Below are positions 38,101 through 47,815 of a DNA stretch of 47,815 bases, piece after piece; the stretch's first letter is position 1, and each line of letters opens with the position of its first letter. A program made the translations under genes and the position numbers. The notes below the pieces were generated by a model. It was given only the letters and a program-made list of their open reading frames with translations, ran no database searches and was not told where the DNA came from. The stretch is taken from contig WSUB01000243.1 of assembly GCA_019633425.1 (NCBI GenBank), forward strand, positions 1 through 47,815, in the 5' to 3' direction. Source of the DNA: Tulasnella sp. 424. Lineage: Eukaryota > Basidiomycota > Agaricomycetes > Cantharellales > Tulasnellaceae.

Positions 38101-40906
38101 AGTTCTGAGGTCTATGACTGGAACATCATCATCAATGCGCCTGCGCTTCGGTGGAGGTTGGACCAAGGAGCCGGCACGTGGCCGAATTTCGACCTCTGGA
38201 CCCGACGACACCGCTTGAGTCGCATTGTCTCTTAGCTGGAGGAGTCCACTAGACGTAGAGAAGCGTTTCAGCCTTATCCCACAATGTCCGCCGCTAGCTA
38301 TACCTGCGGTCGAGAGCTACTATCCCTCCGGCTGAGACAGCAGCGTCCAGTACGAGTTCGGGTTTGGCGTGATGGGAGGCGAGAACATTACTCCGAGCCA
38401 CCGCGACCCACTCCGTCGGAAGGTCCCGGGAAGTTAGACGCTGCTCCAAAAATTCCAGCAGGCTTAGCCTTATGGCATTTTGCGGTTCTCTCTGGAGTAC
38501 CTGGTGGACACTTTGCATAGGATTCTGATCAGCGCAGGCGTTTATGCCCGTCTGGTTTCCACTCACTAAGGAATGACGGCACCAGAGTCTAGACAAAGAA
38601 GAGCTTCGAGATATAGCTCCTTCCCAAGTTTCTCGACTGTGGCAGATCCATCGCAGACGTTCATTGCCTGGCACCACAATTGAGGAGACTTCCAAACACA
38701 GGAGGCCTTGCAAACACTGCGGAGAACACCAGTTGCGAATTTGGGCTCCTTTGGTGGCAAGCCGAATGCGTAGTCGAGCATCCTCTGCTCAGCCTCAGTA
38801 GGTTTTTCGGACGATGTCGCGGATAGCATTCTCAACAGAAATTGACCGTAATGTCGACCGTCCAGAACATTCTTGTCATGCTGGTCTGGCCATATAACAA
38901 GCACAGTGCGGCGGTACCCTATCGCAATGCGTCAGATGCATGCACCTGCAACGAGAACTATAGAGTCTTACATCGTTCCAATGATCCCGCACCCTGACGA
39001 AGGACCGAGGGATAGTAAGAAACGACGAACTTTCGAAGGCATGGAGAGTCTTACATTTCCTTGGTATCCTTCATAGTCCTGCTCGTCGTGAGGCCCATTT
39101 TCCACTTCTTCGCGTAAGTCCGCCGGAATGAACTCGACTCCCGTGCCGTCCTCATCTTCGTCCGTCAATTTCAACTTCTTCTTCAAAGGTCTGCCATCCA
39201 GATCTACCAGCTTCGTTATGGTCATCGTCTTCTCATACACTTCCAAGAATTCGAGGTCGTCCGAATCGAGAGGCTCGTCGTCAGAGCTGAGACGCCATGC
39301 TGGGGGAGGGTGGTAAGTGTTCCCTCCGTCATCGGCACCTCCACGTAAGTGACATTCAACAAGAGCGAGTCCGACGCGAAAGCCTAGCTCCTTTCCGACC
39401 GACCCGACGATCGCGACAACTTGAGCGTCACTCCCCTTGAGAGCGCTGCCTCGGTAGTTGGCGTGCGAGCAACGATGCTGGAGGAGATATATGATCTTCT
39501 CCGGGGAGTCCTCGTCGGAAATCTGTTGTATCCATGAGTGCAAGATGTGCCGAAGACGTTGAATGGATTGGGTTGTATCGGTAAGGGCTGGCCGAAGCGA
39601 TGTAGTGGTATGGATTAGATTGTATGAGAGGGCGAATCGATAACCACTTTCAATCGGCTTGATTTCGTGCATCACGTCCGTGTACCACGCCATGACCGAA
39701 GTGTTTGTCAAGCTTCCCTTGCTTTGGTCGACGATAACCGATTGTCCGGCGTGGGACAGATGAGCGGTACCTCCTGCGAATGACGACGGAAGAACGATAA
39801 CTATAGTTGCGAACATTCCATCTGCTTTTCGGTACTGAATACGGTAGAAAAGGTTAGGCACGTCGGGAAAGAGAACTCGCTCGACTTACTCTTGGTGAGG
39901 CAGGAAGCTGTCCATTGGAATAATTAAGGTCAGAGGATGGAACGGTGAGCAGCAACAGCGCATATGTCACTCACTGTGAGCCTGTTTCATAAAGAAGAAG
40001 TTTATAGAGTTCGCAGCGGGGACGGCTGGCGGCAATCTCTACTCCAAGCCTCTCACAGACCTCTTGAACTACGCGGTTAAGAAAATGAGTCCATTTCGGA
40101 TTATCAAAGTGCACCTAAAGTCAATAATACGTGAGTAGAAGAATATAGAAAGGAGGGAAACCCGTTGTACTTCCGAAGCATCCGTTTCCCATGTATCTCG
40201 GACGTTGGTATCAACAACCGTGCGTTCGTCCATCCCGAAAGGGGCTTGTCTCGAGTGCTGTGCGATACATTTGGCTTCTCTTTGACTGAGGGGCAAGCCT
40301 ACATGACCGAGCTTGTCGAGTCTGAGCAAGGGATTTGGAGCGTTATGATACGTTTGCTGGAGTAAAACGATCCTTCGAAATTGAGGCCATTCTCGAAAAC
40401 GTCCTCGATATCTGCCTGAGCATAGCAGTATGAGATAAGCAAGACGTTAAATAAAGACAATAGCATTCTTACCCGAATATCGGTGGATGGATTCTCGAGT
40501 GGACGATTCTCTTGGTCTGTTCTGCTACCGCTATTTGCTGGATTGCCGTCCTCTTCCTCTCCTGGCCTCGATTCATGCGTAGCAGTATCACGATTACTGT
40601 CGCCGATCTGGATAATAAGGAGTAAAAGATTAGGACGGGGTTAATCTTGGAATCTATCTTTGCTGTAGGGATGATGCCCTAAACTCACCAGCTGTTTCGT
40701 CTCCCGGGGATTTGGTGAACATGGACCAGGAAAGCCAGCTCCCAGCACGATATTGGCATTGCTACGCTTGGATTTGGTCTGGAGTATACCGGTACCACTT
40801 GGTGTTACATTAGGCGTCTATCGGATGAGCAAGAGAGACCTCCCGTTAGCTAGCCGTCCAACAAAGTCGCAAAGTCGCAGTGGCTCACCGAGTCTTCTGA
40901 TCCCAT
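38095..40906 (-). pseudogene. 2OG-Fe(II) dioxygenase-like protein, copy 3 (internally deleted, frameshifted)
   Basis: Begins ATG (40906-40904, MGSED) and runs through the N-terminal region, the HxD exon (39890-39907, FLPHQ) and the distal DVMHEIKPIESGYR to the middle helical part (LVLDAAVSAGGIVALD, about 38305). It then jumps to the C-terminal tail PPPKRRRIDDD...VIDL, ending at 38095. Roughly 500 residues present in copies 1 and 2 are missing between these points, including the CxCxxC cluster. One-nt deletions shift the frame near 40350 (after GSFYSSK) and just after the HxD exon (TEK/ADGM, about 39830). It is more diverged from copies 1 and 2 than they are from each other. Confidence 0.8.
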
Positions 40907-41445
40907 ACCTCTCTGAATTTTATAGTTGTCTCTTAACTGTTGATTGTTGTAGAAGGCTTGAAGGTTAAAATTCGAATGCAGGCCAACAGTCGCAGTTGAG
41001 ATCGTAATTGCGGAAAAGCGCGTCGTTTGTCTCTATTTTGACCCCAAAATGTCCAGGTTCGGCATTTCTGGTGTAATTGTACGGGACCTCGAAAGGCCGA
41101 GTCGCAAAAGAACTTTGGTAGATCAGTTATAACCGATCCAGCAATGGAGGATCAATTTCGCGCGCTTTACCTTTAAGACTCTGAGCCGAAAACTGTTCCT
41201 CCATTTGTTCCAATCAAGCCCCTTCCTGGCACCGCCAAATCCGAATTCCTTCTCTAAGGATGACAGAGTACTGGATATGTGCAGTCTCTGAGCTGGGAGA
41301 ATTACTTCCTTGCCATGTTGAGGCCACTGAAAGCAACGCTCTAGTCACGCTCTAGCACGTCTTGAGCCGAGAGTGCAAGCAAACAAGCGCGACCCTTACC
41401 ATTCGAAAGCGGACCAACATCCATACTCCTGGTTTTGCAGTGACC
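40907..41445. promoter_or_regulatory. Divergent promoter region between copies 3 and 4
   Basis: This spacer separates head-to-head starts (40906 minus, 41446 plus). The part from about 41028 (TATTTTGACCCC, AATGTCCAGGTTCGGCATTT) is repeated upstream of copy 5 (46130-46580), so the promoter was duplicated with the gene. No coding exon is seen. Confidence 0.5.
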
Positions 41446-44400
41446 ATGCCTCGACAAAGTACGCACACCTCAGCTCAGCAATACCTATTATTAAACGATG
41501 AAACCATCAATTTCTCGGATACTGAGGGGAGTGCAATGGTGAGTAATTAACCGCGTTTCTTCTGGGCCCGTTACCGAAACGGCTGTTCCACAGAACGGCG
41601 CCGAAGATGCAGTAGAAGTCAGCAGCGACTCAGAGGACTCCCGTATACCGCTATTTGGCCGCATTGAAGAGATGGTGGTCGCGAGAAAAACCGACCTGAT
41701 AACAAAGCCGATCGCGGTTTGTCTGGAAGCGCACGATTTTGTGTCACGCCCTCGTCTAACGCGAAATTCTTCGAACCAGAATCGTATACGTGATATTTTC
41801 AACAGTTATATGAGCTCTCGTGGAACTTTTTGGCTTGAGAAAACGTACGAGTTGATGCCGAATCCTGCTCTCCGACTGGAGGGTCCTGGGCGTGTTGGTC
41901 TCCCAGTCAGCTCGCGCGACGCTCTCGCCATCAAGGAACACTCCAAGCCAATGAAATCTGGTCCTCGAGGCACAGTCAACGCTGAAGGTACCTGGGAGAT
42001 GGAACCGTCCCGTGTGCGTAATTTCGACAGTGGTTACTGGTCGAATTTGTTATAATTCCTTGTCCTTTTAGGTTGCATTCGACAACCCCGCTTGGAGCGG
42101 ATTCCTAAATGGTATCGTTGAAGATGTCTGCAAGGCTCTCGCGATTGAATTTTCTCCGAACAAACCTCGTTGCGAGTTGCAGAAGCTGCTGCTTCAGGGA
42201 GAGGGTTCAGTGTATGTCTCAAGTTTTCCCTCTCATTTTTTCTTTCAAGAAATTGACCCGATTCACGCGTCAATCAGCCTTGCACTGGCTAATGAGTATG
42301 TGCTTCTCTTACTTCTCTCTTATAGCTGCATCCGCTTACTTGAGACCTGACGTGCTCAGGAAACCCCCGACTGGAGCTTTTGCAACGTTAATCATCACCT
42401 TACCCTGCACGTTCAATGGCGGAGAAGTTGTTTTATCGCATTCAGGTGCTTCAACCAGAATTGATCAAAGTCGCAACAGCCTCCTCAACACATGCGCAAT
42501 GGCATGGTATGAAGGATTAACACCCAAGTTCGAACCCATCACCGCCGGACACCGACTTGTCCTCCATTATCGACTCATTCTCACCACCAAATCTCCCTCT
42601 CCCATCCTTCCCAGCTCATCCAGAATAATTGCTCGACTTGACGTGGTTCTGTCATCGTGGAAGAGGTCGGTCTTCGGCCCAGAAACGCCTCGGAAGATCG
42701 TCTATTTGCTCGATCACAAGTATTCTAGGGAGACCCTGACAGCGAATGGGTTAAAGGGACGCGACGCCTATATTCTCTTCGTCTTGAAGGATGTCGCAAA
42801 GAAGGCCGGCTTCAAGCTGTTGTTGGCTCATCTCGAGCTTTTCGCCCAGAGCGAGGATCCTTCGGACATCGAGTACACCTTGGAGCTGTCGCACCTCCGA
42901 GCGTTGGACGGAAACCTTGTGAAGGACAGGATTGATCTTCTAGATATGCTATTTCCGACCGAAATGAAGGCGATAGAGAGTATTCCGGGCGATTTAAAAG
43001 CTGTGCTTGAACAGGGGAACCCCGACTCGGTCGAGTACGACCAGCCAGAGAGCAGGGTACGCCTCCTTCTACCCCCCGATGTCGGAATATTCTAACACTG
43101 AGATTTGTCAGTCCATGGGTGGTACCCTGTGCCAATGTAAGTCCATCTTGTCTCGCAAGGCCCCTCCTCCGACTTACTCCCCAGTCCACTCTCATAGTGT
43201 TCCGACGAAGCGTCCTGATCATATGCCCAACGGAGCACTATTCCCTCTTTATTCATGGAATCGCCTCCCCGAAAGATGCACTTGATACCTTACGGTCCAC
43301 GTCTTCGACCAGTCCAACAAGACAGGAGTTGGCCCTCGTGGACTGTGTGCTTTCCGCACAGGGCGAATATTCGAAGGAGGAATTGCAAGACACATTGCGA
43401 GTTGTAACTGCCTGCGCTTGTCGGTGGCGTGACTTTGATCTCTGGTGCAGAGCTATGGACACGTGTCAAGGCTGGAATGGAACCAACGGAGTTCAGCCAA
43501 GCGGTCTTGTATTGGCGCTCTTGAGGTTACCATTCGATAGCATCGCGCAGAGGTATAACAATATCCAAATAATTTAATAATATCTTACTCACGATACTGT
43601 TGTCGATAGCGTTCTCCGCGTTCTTACGAACGAGACGAACCGGACAAGACGGATACATTTTTGCTTCGCAGCCTGTCAGCAACTAAAGCCAGCAGGATTA
43701 TCCACCGCGTGGATTTTCAAAGCCCTGAAAGCGGAGTTCAAAAGTATCGCCTCTCTTCATTCCAGCGAGCATAATGTCCTGGTAACGACGACCCTTGCCG
43801 CTGGAGGGATGCGGGCGTTTGAAAAGCAGTGCGTCGTCCACCCCTCCGATAGCCATCGAACAATTTGGCTGACAGAACCCATTTTTTAGCATTTTACCGG
43901 AGCTTCAAACGGGTTCCAATCCCAGATGCAACGCCATCATTGCCTGTCGTCTTCAGCGTGAACTCGACCGCGCGGACAAGTCCGAGCTATTATTAAGTGA
44001 AGAACATGCCCATGCCAAGCGTGCTATCAACGAACTTTTGTCCAATGCCGCGAGCAACTGGAAGCCCTTTGTCGTCGAACGCGAGCGACCAATAACAACC
44101 GGATCTATGGAACTCTCGCTGGCTCCTGCGGCAGCGCAGCAACCCAGTTCAGACTTAGCAATCGAGCTAATCAAGGCCGCAGTGGAAACCAAAAGTGTCA
44201 ATATCATCGAAACTTTGACGCAAAAGTTGATGGCTATACCGGAGCGTGGTGACTACTTCGCGGTGTCTCCTCGGGATGCGGTTCGGTTGGTCGTACTCCC
44301 AACCCTACAGGAGACCGTGGAGTATCTGAAGGGTAACCCGCCGGAAGAATCGCTTTCAGGCGTACTTCGACAGCTGAAGAGAGGGCTATCCCAAGTTTTG

Positions 44401-45555
44401 CTGGAGTATCGAGACTTGCACCATCGTGAACATTTCCCGACCATCTTCGAAGCCGTTGGGGCAGAATTGGACGCTGATTATCTACAAAATGGGTAGGCAA
44501 ACCAAAGTATCACACTTTAGACATTGACATGCTACTAACGCATCGGAGCAGCCTCGTATCTCACTTCAACAAGACAAACCATGACTTGTTTCAATACGAG
44601 GCCTTGTGCCGGCAACTCGGTATTTGGAAGAAAGAATCTAGCGATTCCGATTTCCGAGAAGCGATTGATAAAAGTTTCAGGCAGCTCCTCAAGACGGCAG
44701 CGGATAGTCGCAAAATCCTCTATGTTCAATCTATGAACACGGTCGAGAGTGTACTCAAGCTCTGTGCTCAAGTCGGAGTCGTCGATTTCTGTAGCGACGT
44801 TTTCTCTAGACTCACGGCACAGGCCGAGACCCTCGTAGCTCAGCGTTCGCATCACTTCATCATATCCCATTTGGGAACCTTTAGGCTATGGCTATCGGAG
44901 CAAGGGCAGGGCCCTCTGTACCCCTCGTTCCCGGAACTCGTCAGGGCTGTGGTGGCGGCTTGGAGGAAGAAGTTTATAGGACCCATGCCAACGGGAGTCA
45001 CCCCTCTACTCAATGCGATCAACGAGATCACTTGCGCTTGTCAAGATTGCGCCGAAGTCAAGTCATACCTTGGTGCGGCCAGCCCGTACGAAAAGAGACT
45101 CGACCAAATAGGACCGGCGAGAATCAATCACGTCGCCGAAACGACACTCCGGCATTTCCCTCGCTTGGTGCGTTCGAATCCGATTCGATCGAAGCCCAGA
45201 CCGAGCTTGTGGGTGAGTGGTGTTTGGTTTCGGCGGCTCAGACGAATACTTATGCTCTGGCTGAATATTCAATTAGATGAGGAAATCAGATGAGACCATC
45301 CAGAGCTTTCTCTGGCTTGAGAAGCAGAATTCGGGGATACGAGCTTTGCGGCGGATCTCAGAAGACGAAGCTACCCTCAAGCAGGTCCTGGGCGGAGACG
45401 AATACCAACGTGTCTTAATCGCTCTCCACGCCGATTTCATTAATGCACCACTACCTGTAGCCCCTGTTCAGCAGACGAAATCGTCGCTATCAACCGCCTC
45501 CACTTCCGCCGGGAACGAGCGGCCGGCCAAACGCCGAAAAATTGCCACAGCTTAA
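41446..45555 (+). CDS. 2OG dioxygenase-like pseudoenzyme, copy 4 (1,169 aa, 11 exons)
   Basis: Exons 41446-41538, 41594-42013, 42072-42211, 42278-42295, 42360-43056, 43112-43136, 43198-43552, 43610-43828, 43890-44492, 44552-45212 and 45277-45555 total 3,510 nt with no stop, so the gene is intact. It aligns with copy 2 end to end (DNPAWSGFLNGIVEDV, GAFATLIITLP, TPRKIVYLLDHKYS, FRRSVLIICP). All three iron ligands are replaced. The 18-nt exon reads LALAN|E instead of FLPHQ|D (A222 and E224 for His and Asp), and the distal His becomes P279 (EGLTPKFEPITAGHR). R289 stays, as does the CxCxxC cluster (C1018, C1020, C1023) and a basic C-terminus (KRRK). It is probably a non-catalytic binding or regulatory paralogue. 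Confidence 0.88.
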
Positions 45556-46580
45556 TCTAATCCCGGAGGCTTATGTATATAACTTACCTCGTGTATATTT
45601 TCATCGTCTTCGTATACAGCGGTCTGCTACGCTGGGGGTTGTTGGTGCGAAACGACTACCAGAGGTGTGGGAGCCCTCGGTGAGACGAAAGAGTCAGGCC
45701 ATTCCACGCAGTTCGCTGCTCAAAAGGCGTCCAGTTAGCTGCCTATAAGGGTGTCGTGTGGTCTGTGGTCGGCCTCGCGACGTAGCAAAGTTCTCGCGTC
45801 GAATATTTAGTTCTTAATTTTGCAAACATGTATGGTAGAGGTTTTGGCTAGCTCTTAGATATCTCTAAATCCGAACCCACTGAAACTGTCCACTGGAGGT
45901 TCCAAAGTGTAACCGTCACTTGTGTCGTCTATTCAACTTATTTTACTCGGAGGAGTAGCGAGCTCTGCGCCGAGGGATCAACCTCCCAAGCGCTCCGGGA
46001 ACCGCATCGTAGGTTCAATTCATCAAGTCATATACTGGAATCGATTAACTTGGGAAATACTCCTCAAGCGACTCCTAGGTTTCAAGCGCCGGAGCTAAGA
46101 GCTTACATCCGTGAGCCTAAGATCGTAACGCGCGTTGTTTGTCGCTATTTTGACCCCGAAATGTCCAGGTTCGGCATTTCTGTACGGGACCCGAGAAGCT
46201 GAATAGCAAAAGAGCCTGCCCAAATATGTTACAAGCAGAACAGTAATAGAGGATCATTTCTCAGTCAGTTCGCCTTGAAGACTCTAAACGAAAAAAAAAA
46301 GTTCCAATGAAGCCCCTTCCTGGAATGCCAAATCCGAACCCCTTTCCACTTTCCATGCTTTATATTAAAATGGCAGAGTGCTGGATATGTACAATGTCTG
46401 AGCTCGTAGAATCATTCAATTGCCGTGATGAGGTCACTCAAAAGCTAGGCTCCAGTCATGTTCCAAAGCGCTCCAGCACGTCTCCACCGGGAGTGCAAGC
46501 AAACAAGGGCGACCCTTACCATTCGAACGCAGACCAACATCCATACTCCCGGTTTTGCAGTCAACACGCCCCGGCGTAGA
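45556..46580. other. Spacer between copies 4 and 5
   Basis: The right half (about 46130-46580) is the duplicated promoter of copy 4. The left half is the 3' flank of copy 4, with nothing recognised in it. Confidence 0.5.
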
Positions 46581-47543
46581 ATGTACACCTCAGCTATGCA
46601 ACTCCTATCATCACTTGACGAGACTACGGATTTCTCGGACACAGAGGGGAGCGCAATGGTGAGTAATTGACCGCGTTTATGTCTGGCGAGTTACCGAGAT
46701 AGCTGCTCCACAGAGCGACGTCGAAGACGCAGCAGACGGCAGCAGTGACGACTACGACTCAGAGGACTCACCTATGCCTCCAGTTGGACGTATCCAAGAG
46801 ACAGCCGTCGCGCAAAAAAGCGACCCGAAAAAAAACCTGATCGCGGTTGGTCTGATGTCATACGCCCTCGTGCCACGACCCCGTCTGATGCCAAACGCTT
46901 CGAACCAGAATCAATTACACGGCATCGTGAACAGCGATATGAATTTCCGTGGAGCCGTTTGTTTTGAGAAAACGTGCCAATCAGCGCCTAATCCCGCTCT
47001 CCGACTGGAGGGTCCCGGGCGCGTTGGTCTCCCAGTCAACTCGCGCGATGTCTGCGCCATTAAGGAACACTCCAAGGCAATGAAGTCTGGTCCTCGAGTA
47101 ACCGCCAACGCTGAAGATGCTTGGGAAATGGAACCGTCCCGCGTGCGTAATCTCGACACTAGTTGCTGAACAAACAGTAATAATTCGTCGTCTTTTAGGT
47201 GGCATTCGACAACCCTGCTTGGAGCGGATTCCTCAATAGCATCGTTGAGGATATCTGCAAGGCTCTTGCGATTGGATTGCTTTCAAGCAAACCTCGTTGC
47301 GAGCTGCAGAAGCTGTTACTTCAGGGACAGAGTTCAATGTACGTCTCAACTGCCCCCTCTCAAACCTATTCACGTCAGATTGACCAGATTCACGTGTCAA
47401 TCAGACTTCCACTGGCTCAAGAGTATGTACTTCTCGTATTTTATCTTTCTGTAGCTGCCTCCACTGACTTGAAATCAAACGTGCTCAGGAAACCCCCGAA
47501 TATGGCTTTCGCGACGTTAATCATCACCTTGCCCTGCAGGTTC
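46581..47543 (+). pseudogene. 2OG dioxygenase-like pseudoenzyme, copy 5, truncated by a Copia LTR
   Basis: Tandem duplicate of copy 4, about 5.1 kb downstream. The codon aligned with copy 4's ATG is ACG (46566); the next in-frame ATG is 46581. It reads through DETTDFSDTEGSAM, SDVEDAADGSS, NPALRLEGPGRVGLPVNSRD and FDNPAWSGFLNSIVEDI. The 18-nt exon (47405-47422) encodes LPLAQ|E, again without the His and Asp iron ligands. Similarity to copy 4 stops after ATLIITLPC at about 47543, where an LTR starts. The distal half of the oxygenase and the whole C-terminal region are lost or displaced beyond the window. Confidence 0.85.
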
Positions 47544-47799
47544 TGTCGTAGTTAACACGCACTGCGATCCGTCTTTAGTCAACGAGGAGTTTCTATATTG
47601 TATCTACGAGTAATAGACATACCTGCGATCCGTCTTTAGTCAACGAGGAGTTGAGGAAAGAGGGAATCGCGAACAGGGCGAAATATATACTAAAGGGCGA
47701 AACAAACACGTACAAAACTTATCACGTCACAACACAATAAGAAAAGGTAGAAAGGTTATGACGAAAGGGGATAATGACGTATAAGGATAGTTTATAACA
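47544..47799 (-). repeat. Ty1/Copia-type LTR (3' LTR of a minus-strand element)
   Basis: The unit starts TGTCGTAG and ends TTATAACA, giving TG...CA ends on both strands. Read on the minus strand it begins TGTTATAAAC directly after a purine-rich GAGTGGGAG. That is the classic Copia polypurine-tract/LTR junction and implies an element extending beyond the right edge. It interrupts copy 5, so it is younger than that duplication. A 30-bp direct repeat lies inside. Confidence 0.75.
47562..47652. repeat. 30-bp direct repeat inside the Copia LTR (period 61)
   Basis: CTGCGATCCGTCTTTAGTCA plus the next ten bases occurs at 47562-47591 and again, exactly, at 47623-47652. Confidence 0.9.
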
Positions 47800-47815
47800 C
47801 TCCCACTCGTGTTGG

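Noticed and set aside
42322..42359. Alternative splice acceptor at 42322-42324 that would restore an Asp after exon 4 of copy 4
   Set aside because: Using it gives GA|C (Asp) but runs into a TGA within ten codons. The acceptor ending at 42359 keeps the frame and aligns with copy 2.
42109..43095. Single-exon 328-aa model in the 5' part of dioxygenase copy 4
   Set aside because: Its first third is out of frame with the conserved exon 3 and reads through two introns. The spliced model is in frame along the whole gene and matches copy 2.

Overview
This is a basidiomycete nuclear window, most likely from an Agaricomycete. The evidence is the dense short introns (about 50-65 nt, GT...AG), secreted plant cell-wall enzymes with fungal CBM1 modules, a TEL2 fragment, a chromovirus Ty3/Gypsy element, a CACTA Tnp2 relic, a Ty1/Copia LTR, and a lineage-expanded 2OG-Fe(II) dioxygenase family. 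The genus cannot be fixed from sequence alone. I saw no rRNA, tRNA, CRISPR or bacterial-type feature.

Layout. 1-4.1 kb: 3' end of a Gypsy chromovirus (integrase plus chromodomain, then the 3' LTR) abutting a broken CACTA Tnp2 transposase. 4.3-7.0 kb: a two-exon N-terminal gene fragment (minus strand) diverging from a 5'-truncated TEL2 (plus strand). 7.1-22.5 kb: a co-oriented (minus-strand) cluster of secreted, CBM1-bearing, plant-wall-degrading enzymes. It holds a pectin lyase 3' relic, two complete PL1 pectin lyases (458 and 456 aa, 19 exons each) and two complete GH10 xylanases (387 and 400 aa, 12 exons each). They are separated by duplicated spacer blocks, one of which carries a 737-bp Mutator-type MITE with a 9-bp target duplication. 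The exon models were traced base by base and every one sums to a multiple of three. 23.5-25.9 kb: an F-box gene and its decayed tandem copy. 26.3-26.9 kb: a gag-like relic.

26.8-47.5 kb: five paralogues of a large (about 1,170-1,260 aa) 2OG-Fe(II) dioxygenase-like protein. Three lie on the minus strand, two of them in 5.5-kb tandem units; two lie on the plus strand, also tandem. The minus-strand copies keep the iron-binding HxD...H triad, but only the middle one looks intact. The first has two frameshifts, and the third has frameshifts and a large internal deletion. The first plus-strand copy has a fully open 1,169-aa model in which all three iron ligands are replaced. The second plus-strand copy carries the visible substitutions (HxD to AxE) but has lost its aligned start codon and is cut off, before the distal ligand, by a Copia LTR at the right edge. 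The iron-binding HxD is encoded by a separate 18-nt exon in all five copies.

How the genes work together: the PL1 and GH10 enzymes would attack pectin and xylan of the same plant wall, anchored by CBM1 to cellulose; co-regulation is an inference. The dioxygenase cluster looks like a birth-and-death array generating both active-type copies and an apparent pseudoenzyme.
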